Assembly (NCBI GenBank): GCA_003508755.1
Contig: DNTK01000512.1
Span: forward strand, 1 to 7,251
Source of the DNA: Bacteroidales bacterium
GTDB lineage: Bacteria; Bacteroidota; Bacteroidia; Bacteroidales; UBA10428
Direction: 5' to 3'
DNA length: 7,251 bases
Each line of letters opens with the position of its first letter. The first letter of the stretch is position 1. Positions 1 to 5,421 of the stretch are shown in pieces. The translations under genes were made by a program, and so were the position numbers. The notes below the pieces were generated by a model. That model saw only the letters and a list, made by a program, of their open reading frames with translations. It was not told where the DNA came from and made no database searches.

Positions 1-346
1 TGATTTCTTTGAGCTCTCTTTCGGAGGTTTTGCTATTACCAAGCAGCTGCATAACTAATTTGGTAGCTGATCCTCCAAAAGCAGAATCAACAAATTTATT
101 GAGCAAACTCTGTTGTGTCACATCTTGCGAATAGGTTGCATAATAAATATGACTCTTGCCGTTTGGTTCGCGCCTTAAAAAACCTTTTTGAGTCATGTTT
201 TGCATAATTTTAAGTGCAGTGGTATATCCGATTTCTTTACTTTTCAGCAGTTGCTCATGTATTTCTTTTACTGTAAGCGGTTCATTCTCCCATAAGATCG
301 TGAGAATTTCCAGTTCTGCTGCTGTTGGATATTTATTAGTTCCCAT
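1..346 (-). CDS. BlaI/MecI/CopY-family transcriptional repressor (3' end cut off by window edge)
   Basis: My minus-strand translation starts with ATG at 346-344 and gives 115 residues, MGTNKYPTAAELEILTILWE onward, before the edge. The N-terminal half is a winged helix typical of BlaI/MecI/CopY repressors. 'PTAAELEILTILWENEPLTVKEI' residues cover the first helices (7-29). The recognition-helix region begins YTTALKIMQNMTQKGFLRRE (41-60), and a wing contains HIYYATYS (66-73). The dimerisation part 'FVDSAFGGSATKLVMQLL' (85-102) is also typical. Family members have about 120-130 residues, so only the last few are missing. Family knowledge: these repressors act as dimers and are usually inactivated through cleavage by a BlaR1/MecR1-like M56 metalloprotease, often encoded directly downstream; that position lies outside the window. 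Two dyads just upstream of the start point to autorepression. The inducer and full regulon cannot be told from here. Confidence 0.93.
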   Translation of the reverse strand, partial: MGTNKYPTAAELEILTILWENEPLTVKEIHEQLLKSKEIGYTTALKIMQNMTQKGFLRREPNGKSHIYYATYSQDVTQQSLLNKFVDSAFGGSATKLVMQLLGNSKTSERELKEI

Positions 347-357
347 ATTATATAATC

Positions 358-373
358 TACGACGTTTGTCGTA
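358..373. promoter_or_regulatory. Operator dyad 1 for the BlaI-type repressor
   Basis: TACGAC-GTTT-GTCGTA is a perfect inverted repeat with 6-bp arms and a 4-bp centre, 11 bp upstream of the repressor start. The TAC(n)GTA outer pattern and total length agree with BlaI/MecI/CopY operators. It lies between the -7 element and the start codon on the minus strand, where bound repressor would block transcription. Confidence 0.75.
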
Positions 374-381
374 CAAATATA
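374..381 (-). promoter_or_regulatory. Bacteroidota-type -7 promoter element of the repressor gene
   Basis: On the minus strand this reads TATATTTG, a full match to the Bacteroidota -7 consensus TAnnTTTG. It sits exactly between the two operator dyads and 28 bp upstream of the start codon. A clear TTG at the -33 position is not visible; only a T-rich stretch (about 400-406) occupies that place. The placement explains autoregulation: either dyad, when bound, would cover the polymerase contact region. Confidence 0.6.
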
Positions 382-397
382 TACGATAATTGTCGTA
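382..397. promoter_or_regulatory. Operator dyad 2 for the BlaI-type repressor
   Basis: TACGATAATTGTCGTA repeats the first dyad with the same 6-4-6 layout. One mismatch separates the arms (TACGAT versus GTCGTA). Its start is 24 bp from the start of dyad 1. Two similar sites at this distance suggest binding by two repressor dimers, as is known for BlaI and MecI operators. Confidence 0.72.
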
Positions 398-548
398 ATA
401 AAAAACATTTTAGCAATAATTTGTGATTATTTAATTGTAACCAACTGTGAAACAGTAAAATGATAAAAACACTCTATTTGTAAGGGTAATTATCCGTATA
501 AGTGTGTTACATGTAAATCGAATTATTATTTTTACTAAAAACAACACT

Positions 549-1646
549 ATGAAATCTCGAATTAGTTTCTCAGTTCTCTTAGCAGTTTTACTCGCGATAT
601 TTTCATGTAGCAAAGAGGAGGAGGTTACCCCAAAGGATGGACCATATAAAGTTATTGCACCTGTTAACCCTTCACCAAAAGGAGACAGATTGTTTGGTAT
701 TAACCTATCCACCAGCACAAATGGATTTTTTGCTTCGTTTGATACAGCAAAGAAAGCGGGCATACAGATTGTTGAACTGAACTTGCCCTGGACAATGATT
801 GAAACCAGTGAGGGGAATTATGCAGACCCTGACGGGTTACTGTCAGCTACTTATTTTTATGGTGAAAACAACATTAAGGTTGGTTTAAGTCTAGCCGTTA
901 TTAATACTGTTAAGTGGGAAATTCCGGAATATTTAGTTGGTATTGCTGTAAATTCTCAGCAATTTATCGATGCATATAATGCTATGGTTGATTGGGTTAT
1001 AGCCAGTATGCCCAAAAATGTTGATCTTGAATTCATTAGTATTGGTAACGAAGTTGATCTGGTTTTAAGTACAGATGAAGATTGGGCAGATTACACGGAT
1101 TTTTATTCCGCCACGGCAAATCATATCCAAACCAATTATAGCGGGATTAAAGTAGGAGTAAAAACAACCGTAATGGAAGGTTTATTCACAACCAAAAAAA
1201 CCAAAGTGCAACTTATAAATAACTACAGTGATGTTGTCATGTTAAATTACTACCCACAGAATCATCAGTTTCAGGTACTTGATACAAGCATTGTGCATGC
1301 TCATTTCGCAGATATTGTTACCGCGTTTCCGACAAAAGATATTTGGATGACAGAATTAGGGTACCAGTCTGGTAGCAATCTGTGCGCCAGTTCTGAACTT
1401 AAGCAGGCACATTTTTATCATAACATGTTTCAAGCCTGGGATACTCAGAAAGAACATATTAAGCTGGTATTAATTAACTGGCTCTTTGATCAGTCTCCTC
1501 AACTCATCGAGGAATGGAAAGAGTATTACGGAAACGATCCGGCCCTGGTTGAATACCTTTCGACACTGGGATTGCTTAATTATGATGGAACCTATAAATC
1601 GGCCTGGCTGCAGGTGTTGGAAGAGACAAAGGTTAGAGGGTGGTAG
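549..1646 (+). CDS. Putative surface lipoprotein with clan GH-A-like glycoside hydrolase (TIM barrel) fold
   Basis: I chose the ATG at 549 (365 residues) over the in-frame ATG at 504 because it gives a proper lipoprotein signal: MKSRISF, a hydrophobic core, then FSC with Cys20 as the lipidation site. Cys20 is followed by SKEEE, which resembles the Bacteroidota lipoprotein export signal for the outer surface. The rest reads like a (beta/alpha)8 hydrolase. LFGINLS (48-54) suits strand 1 and VELNLPWTMIE (75-85) strand 2. ISIGNEVD (163-170) offers Glu168 as acid/base. MLNYYPQ suits strand 6, IWMTELGYQS (about 265-274) offers Glu269 as nucleophile, and LINWLFD suits strand 8. Two glutamates about 100 residues apart after strands 4 and 7 are the clan GH-A pattern. 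The ELGYQS motif resembles ETNYQS of the GH53 enzyme in this window. I cannot assign a GH family; GH53-, GH113- or GH5-like are possible. Substrate unknown. Confidence 0.72.
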   Translation: MKSRISFSVLLAVLLAIFSCSKEEEVTPKDGPYKVIAPVNPSPKGDRLFGINLSTSTNGFFASFDTAKKAGIQIVELNLPWTMIETSEGNYADPDGLLSATYFYGENNIKVGLSLAVINTVKWEIPEYLVGIAVNSQQFIDAYNAMVDWVIASMPKNVDLEFISIGNEVDLVLSTDEDWADYTDFYSATANHIQTNYSGIKVGVKTTVMEGLFTTKKTKVQLINNYSDVVMLNYYPQNHQFQVLDTSIVHAHFADIVTAFPTKDIWMTELGYQSGSNLCASSELKQAHFYHNMFQAWDTQKEHIKLVLINWLFDQSPQLIEEWKEYYGNDPALVEYLSTLGLLNYDGTYKSAWLQVLEETKVRGW

Positions 1647-1731
1647 TAAAAAGAGTGTGAGCGTGAGAATGAGTGTGGAACCTTCTCTAATGCTTCGGCT
1701 CCTGAAGGATAGTGAGAGCACTAAATTAAAA

Positions 1732-1780
1732 AAACTAAGATTTGAGATTACTACAGAAGTACGACCTCAAATCTTAGTTT
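1732..1780 (-). terminator. Intrinsic terminator between convergent genes, probably bidirectional
   Basis: Arms 1732-1746 (AAACTAAGATTTGAG) and 1766-1780 (CTCAAATCTTAGTTT) are perfect 15-bp inverted repeats around a 19-nt loop. On the minus strand the stem runs straight into seven T residues and then AATTT (1731 downwards), the intrinsic terminator layout for the SRPBCC gene that stops at 1816. On the plus strand the stem ends in TTT only, so termination of the lipoprotein transcript there is weaker but possible. The loop is longer than usual. Confidence 0.75.
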
Positions 1781-1815
1781 CTAATGTCTAATCCTGATAA
1801 CTTTCGGGACTTAAA

Positions 1816-2355
1816 TCAAACAGCTTCCTGCTGTTTTTTCATGTTATCCAAACCCTCCTGCAGTGAGGTGCCAACCATATCTTCCATGTCCATAAAAACT
1901 CCGAACCACTTCATTGCGCCCTTCATCTCGCCAAAGAAACCCCATTTAACAACCGTTACACTATCATTCTCCGGAACAAATTCGAAATAAGCGAAATCAG
2001 TTGTTTCAAAAGGCTCGTAAAACCGCATTTCAAAGTCAATACGTTCCCCTTCTTTAATAGCAATAATTTCCTGTTCTCCAATACCAACATCCTTATTGCC
2101 CTCCCAACGGTAAATAGCACCCACAGTACCATCAGTGCCTTTATAAGTTTGAGACATATTCGGATCCAGTTTGGACCAGACACTGTACTCATGCTGGTTC
2201 TTGAGAATTTTCAGATAATCAAAAAGCTCTGATTTGGATTTATTAATGGTCACTTGTCTTTCAACAGAGTAGGCTCCGTTCATAAAAAGTGGTGGAATAA
2301 ATATAATGCCCAGAATAACTAAAAGGATAATGGCAACAACTTTTAAAGCTTTCAT
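1816..2355 (-). CDS. SRPBCC (START/polyketide cyclase-like) family protein with N-terminal membrane anchor
   Basis: The 179-residue product begins MKALKVVAIILLVILGIIFI, one hydrophobic segment (about 5-25) that probably anchors it in the inner membrane. A single START-like helix-grip domain follows. YSVERQVTINKSKSELFDYL (29-48) is the typical first strand and helix of the SRPBCC/Polyketide_cyc2 group. The strand-rich middle contains GAIYRWEGN, then GEQEIIAIKEGERIDFEM and TVVKWGFFGEM. The C-terminal helix ends LQEGLDNMKKQQEAV. Proteins of this type are widespread in Bacteroidota. The fold makes a pocket for hydrophobic ligands, but no ligand or reaction can be inferred here. It is convergent with the GH-A-like lipoprotein gene and divergent from the small lipoprotein gene at 2576. 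The ATG at 2355 gives the only sensible membrane anchor. Confidence 0.85.
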   Translation of the reverse strand: MKALKVVAIILLVILGIIFIPPLFMNGAYSVERQVTINKSKSELFDYLKILKNQHEYSVWSKLDPNMSQTYKGTDGTVGAIYRWEGNKDVGIGEQEIIAIKEGERIDFEMRFYEPFETTDFAYFEFVPENDSVTVVKWGFFGEMKGAMKWFGVFMDMEDMVGTSLQEGLDNMKKQQEAV

Positions 2356-2509
2356 AGTGGTGTAGGTTTTGTTAAGTGCCTGTAAGTTAAGTAAAAAATT
2401 AACGAGACTTATTAAAATACTTTTAAATTACTTCTAAATACCTGTTGCCAATATAAGCAAACAACCCCACTTATTTTGAATCAATCTAAATTAATTCTAT
2501 TAAAAACCT

Positions 2510-2529
2510 TTTATGATTCAGGTCATAAA
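2510..2529. promoter_or_regulatory. CRP/FNR-like palindrome upstream of the first small lipoprotein gene
   Basis: TTTATGA and TCATAAA form perfect 7-bp arms around a 6-bp centre (TTCAGG). The inner spacing, TATGA-N6-TCATA, equals that of CRP-family sites (TGTGA-N6-TCACA). The centre lies about 56 bp before the ATG at 2576, a reasonable place for an activator or repressor site. An alternative in-frame ATG at 2513 falls inside the palindrome. No protein of the CRP/FNR family is encoded in the window, so the assignment rests on symmetry alone. Confidence 0.35.
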
Positions 2530-2575
2530 CATTATCTGTATTTACACACAAAACGTATTAATAAAATATCAGATT

Positions 2576-3046
2576 ATGAAAAAAACACTAAAATTTAGTT
2601 TTGTATTATTTGCAGTATTATCATTTGCATTGACATCATGTTCAAAGGATGAGGATGGTTCAGCTCTGCCATATGTAGGAACCTGGGTTGAAGAAACAAC
2701 AGACGATTTTGGGTTTGGCCCGATGACCATTCGCAACACCTTAACACTTAATGAGAATACCTTTGAGATGATTGGCTCAATGATCATGGAAGGTATTGAA
2801 ATGGACATGTTTGGAATGAGAGGTAATTTAGCTGTATCGGAAACCGAATTTACAATATCTCCCACATCATTGGGTGAAGCTGATGAGATGGGTAATATGA
2901 CCTGGATAAATAAAGGAGATGAAGATTGGGATGCCGCTCTTCGGATGATGGAGATGTCGGAGAATGAAACAGCTGCCTATTCCATAGAAGGAAATACTCT
3001 TACCATTACAATGGATGGTGAACAACAGGTGTTCAATAAGAAATAA
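2576..3046 (+). CDS. Small lipoprotein, lipocalin-like beta-rich domain, methionine-rich (paralogue A)
   Basis: The start at 2576 (156 residues) is preferred over the in-frame ATG at 2513 because it begins directly with MKKTLKF, a hydrophobic core and the lipobox LTSC (Cys22). Cys22 is followed by SKDEDG, matching the acidic export signal of Bacteroidota surface lipoproteins. The mature part is short and rich in predicted beta strands. It begins YVGTWVEET (33-41), where GTW resembles the first-strand motif of lipocalins, and contains MRGNLAVSETEFTI (81-94), KGDEDWDAAL (113-122) and YSIEGNTLTITM (135-146). Thirteen of about 135 mature residues are Met, seven of them between 50 and 81. The next gene on the same strand encodes a related protein. 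I do not recognise a named family. A binding or surface role is possible, and no catalytic residues are apparent. An intrinsic terminator follows. Confidence 0.82.
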   Translation: MKKTLKFSFVLFAVLSFALTSCSKDEDGSALPYVGTWVEETTDDFGFGPMTIRNTLTLNENTFEMIGSMIMEGIEMDMFGMRGNLAVSETEFTISPTSLGEADEMGNMTWINKGDEDWDAALRMMEMSENETAAYSIEGNTLTITMDGEQQVFNKK

Positions 3047-3068
3047 TGGAGCGCAATAAACATTAAAG

Positions 3069-3096
3069 AAAGCCCGGAGTTTATCCGGGCTTTTTT
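3069..3096 (+). terminator. Rho-independent terminator after paralogue A
   Basis: AAAGCCCGGA (3069-3078) pairs with TCCGGGCTTT (3084-3093) around the 5-nt loop GTTTA, and the T run lasts to 3096. It starts 22 bp after the TAA of the first small lipoprotein gene and ends 57 bp before the second. The two paralogues are therefore probably transcribed separately, at least in part. Confidence 0.92.
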
Positions 3097-3153
3097 ATGA
3101 TATTAAGGTAAAATTATTTATTTTTCGACTTAATTAATTGATATATACAGCTT

Positions 3154-3639
3154 ATGAAACTAGTTAAATCTCTGTTATTTGCGACCATGATTTTTTTCTT
3201 GCATGCGTGTGAAAATGAACAACCAGCGCCCGAAATCATACAGGGTGATATTACCAATGATTTTGCCGGCTTATGGAGAAGTGAAACACCTTTTCCAATT
3301 GGCTCCACAATGGCGACGGTTACAAATCTTTCATTATCCGCTTCAAACTTCTCTTTTTCGTTTGAGGAAAGGGTTGATAATATAAAAACTATGGTAGCTG
3401 CAATGAGTGGGAATCTGACTGCTTCCGAAAGCAATTTCATTATGGAGGTATCCGTTTTGAGTATTGCAAAATCTAAAGGCGGAACCTTAGAAACAGTTAA
3501 GAAAGGAGAGGAAGACTGGGAAATTTTGCTTGATTTAGCGGGAATCGATGAAACCGAAATAGTACCATATTCTATCAACGAGAACGAACTCAGCATTACC
3601 CTTAATAATACAAGGCTGTATTTTGTAAATATCCGTTAG
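3154..3639 (+). CDS. Small lipoprotein, lipocalin-like beta-rich domain (paralogue B)
   Basis: The 161-residue product starts MKLVKSLLFATMIFFLHAC, a short signal peptide with lipobox LHAC (Cys19), followed by ENEQPAPE. It is collinear with the product of the preceding gene. FAGLWRSET (37-45) matches YVGTWVEET. MSGNLTASESNFIM (84-97) matches MRGNLAVSETEFTI. KKGEEDWEILL (116-126) matches NKGDEDWDAAL. YSINENELSITL (139-150) matches YSIEGNTLTITM. The distance between the conserved tryptophans is the same in both (81 residues). It lacks the methionine enrichment of its partner, and overall identity is modest, so the duplication is old or the copies diverged fast. Function is unknown. The terminator upstream implies its own promoter in the roughly 57-bp gap; TATTTTTC at 3119 is only a partial -7 match. 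Confidence 0.82.
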   Translation: MKLVKSLLFATMIFFLHACENEQPAPEIIQGDITNDFAGLWRSETPFPIGSTMATVTNLSLSASNFSFSFEERVDNIKTMVAAMSGNLTASESNFIMEVSVLSIAKSKGGTLETVKKGEEDWEILLDLAGIDETEIVPYSINENELSITLNNTRLYFVNIR

Positions 3640-3764
3640 ACACAAACATATATAAACTGAGGGCAGTAGCCTATTTCTGCTTTCAGATATCAAAAAGTAT
3701 GATTTCTGCTACATCGTGATAAACCCAAATGCGATTATGGTTGTTACTGTTTATAAAAACAGCT

Positions 3765-4067
3765 ATGAAAGTTTATCAGGAGGAAGAAATACAGCAGAAA
3801 TTAGCCAATCAGCTTGGCGAATGGGAATACAAAGAAAATTCCATTTCTTGTGAATATAAGTTCAAGGACTTTATTGAGGCCTTTTCGTTTATGTCTGCAG
3901 TGGCACTTTGTGCCGAAAAAATGAATCATCACCCAGCGTGGAGTAATGTCTACAATACCGTGGATTTTAGGCTTAACACCCATGATGCTGGTGGGGTTAC
4001 CGAAAAGGACTTTAATCTTGCATTGCAAATTAATCAAATCTATAACAGTCGATTTCGTAATAGCTAG
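3765..4067 (+). CDS. phhB: Pterin-4a-carbinolamine dehydratase (4a-hydroxytetrahydrobiopterin dehydratase)
   Basis: The start at 3765 gives 100 residues, the usual size of this family. An in-frame ATG at 3729 would add a 12-residue hydrophobic extension not expected in a cytoplasmic enzyme. The active-site signature is complete: EKMNHHPAW (51-59) holds the paired His55-His56 and Trp59, and VDFRLNTHDAGGVTEKD (66-82) holds His73-Asp74. Family knowledge: the enzyme dehydrates 4a-hydroxytetrahydropterin formed by aromatic amino acid hydroxylases, allowing cofactor recycling; some bacterial homologues serve other pterin roles. No phenylalanine hydroxylase or pterin gene lies nearby, so the partner is elsewhere. 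A small hairpin (CTGTTT 3747-3752 with AAACAG 3757-3762) lies directly before the start codon. The symbol is by family and not by proven orthology. Its stop overlaps that of the GH53 gene. Confidence 0.93.
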   Translation: MKVYQEEEIQQKLANQLGEWEYKENSISCEYKFKDFIEAFSFMSAVALCAEKMNHHPAWSNVYNTVDFRLNTHDAGGVTEKDFNLALQINQIYNSRFRNS

Positions 4068-5416
4068 AATGCTTTAACCTGAATTTTTTGTATGAATCTT
4101 TTTTCGCCTGCTGTTTGTATTGAAAAGAAAAATATTCCAGCCTGGAGATTGGGGTTAAAATAATACTCATCACCCCAAAAAATCTGATTGTAAACTTTCT
4201 GACCTAAGAGATTATATATCTGAATTAGACTTTTTGTATGAGGATTATTGCATGTTATCTTATAAGCTCCATCAGAGAATTGTTGTATATGATATGATTG
4301 ATTATCTGGATTTATTTCTTTAGTATTTGTTATTAAGTCGCTAATGGCAAAAAGAGCTTTATTAGCATTTCCTTGCCAATGGAACAGAGAGCTGTAAGAA
4401 CCACCAATATCACCGGCATAGATATAATCACCCCCCCAATAAAATAATCCCTTGGCTTTATTGTACTTCTCAAGTATAGTATAAATTTTTTGCATGTAAT
4501 CATACTGACCTTGCTGTGAATAAGGAAATGGAATTTGATCTTCAGTTAAAACACAATAATCAGGAGATGTTCCATCAGATTGATAGTTTGTTTCAACAAT
4601 GATAACAGACTGCTCATATGTGGAGGAAAGGAAATTGATATTTGCCTCCAGGTCGGCAAGTGTTCCATGCCAGCATTGATAATAGCTCAGCCCTAAGACA
4701 TCAAACTCAACATTGTATTTAATCAGGCTATCTATAAAAATTCTTGTATCGGTATCAGAACCACCTGTGGCCGCATGAAGCATAATGGGAATGGTATTTC
4801 CTCCCTCAGAATCCCGAACAGCATTGATGGCTGTTTTTAGTAACGTGGATAGATTTCGATAATTCGGTGTACTTTCTTTCCAGGCTTTTCCTTCGGGCCA
4901 TAAAAAGCCATTATTTATTTCGTTGCCCGTTTGAATCATGTCAGGGCTAACATCAGCAGCAGCAAAAGTATTTAGTACTTTTAATGTGTAATTATACAGG
5001 CTGTCAATAAGGGTATTAAAATCAAGGCCGCTCCAGGCCTCAGGAATATCTTGTTGTGAAGGATCGGCCCAGGTATCACTGTAATGAAAATCAAGTAACA
5101 ACTTCATTCCGGCATCTTTTATCAGTTCCGCTAAAGAAAGCGTGTATTCCAGGGAATTTACCGTTCCGCTCGCTTCCCATCCGTCGGGAGAATGAAACAA
5201 CCTGATTCTGGCGTAGTCATAACCACCAAGTTTATAGGCTTCAAACACATTTTTTTCTACACTGTCGACATAATAGGTTCCGCCATTATCATAAATTGCC
5301 TTTACCATTGATAAGTCGGAACCTAAATGGAACGAATTAACAAGTATGGGTGTATATTGCCCCGTTACAAAGAGGTAGCTGCAAAGACTAAAAAGTGTTA
5401 GAATGTGTTTTTTCAT
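4064..5416 (-). CDS. GH53 arabinogalactan endo-beta-1,4-galactanase with T9SS sorting domain
   Basis: The 450-residue product begins with a signal peptide (MKKHILTLFSLCSYLFVTGQ). The GH53 barrel fills about 22-365. Family signatures are ARIRLFHSPDGW (69-80), LLLDFHYSDTWADPSQQ (106-122), IPEAW, NEINNGFLWPEG (165-176) with acid/base Glu166, LGLSYYQCWHGT (241-252), VIIVETNYQS (271-280) with nucleophile Glu275, and FYWGGDYI (325-332). Family knowledge: GH53 enzymes cleave beta-1,4-galactan, as in the side chains of pectin (type I arabinogalactan). The last 70 or so residues form a type A C-terminal sorting domain (SLIQIYNLLGQKVYN, 396-410; LQAGIFFFSIQTAGEKRFIQ, 424-443), so export by the type IX system to the surface or medium is expected. 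It lies 5 bp downstream of the alpha/beta hydrolase gene and is almost certainly cotranscribed with it. Confidence 0.95.
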   Translation of the reverse strand: MKKHILTLFSLCSYLFVTGQYTPILVNSFHLGSDLSMVKAIYDNGGTYYVDSVEKNVFEAYKLGGYDYARIRLFHSPDGWEASGTVNSLEYTLSLAELIKDAGMKLLLDFHYSDTWADPSQQDIPEAWSGLDFNTLIDSLYNYTLKVLNTFAAADVSPDMIQTGNEINNGFLWPEGKAWKESTPNYRNLSTLLKTAINAVRDSEGGNTIPIMLHAATGGSDTDTRIFIDSLIKYNVEFDVLGLSYYQCWHGTLADLEANINFLSSTYEQSVIIVETNYQSDGTSPDYCVLTEDQIPFPYSQQGQYDYMQKIYTILEKYNKAKGLFYWGGDYIYAGDIGGSYSSLFHWQGNANKALFAISDLITNTKEINPDNQSYHIQQFSDGAYKITCNNPHTKSLIQIYNLLGQKVYNQIFWGDEYYFNPNLQAGIFFFSIQTAGEKRFIQKIQVKAF

Positions 5417-5421
5417 AGATT

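Noticed and set aside
507..516. TTACATGTAA palindrome as a third repressor site
   Set aside because: It has no spacer between the TACA and TGTA halves and does not match the two dyads at 358-397. A 10-bp AT-rich palindrome is expected by chance at this size.
504..548. Upstream in-frame start for the GH-A-like lipoprotein
   Set aside because: It would put 15 residues ahead of a complete lipoprotein signal peptide. The ATG at 549 is directly followed by the basic and hydrophobic parts expected of such a signal.
1647..1731. Short GTGAGxGTGAGAATGAGTGTGG-like run and possible coding remnant after the GH-A-like gene
   Set aside because: The repeats are irregular and short, no frame gives a recognisable protein, and the stretch is only 85 bases before the terminator. 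I see no relic of a known gene or element.
1486..1990. Open frames on the plus strand across the GH-A gene end and the SRPBCC gene
   Set aside because: They are out of frame with, or antisense to, well-supported genes and show no domain or signal of their own.
2371..2392. Direct repeat GTTAAGT (two copies, 15 bp apart) before the SRPBCC gene
   Set aside because: Seven bases repeated twice in AT-rich DNA is weak, with no symmetry and no further copies.
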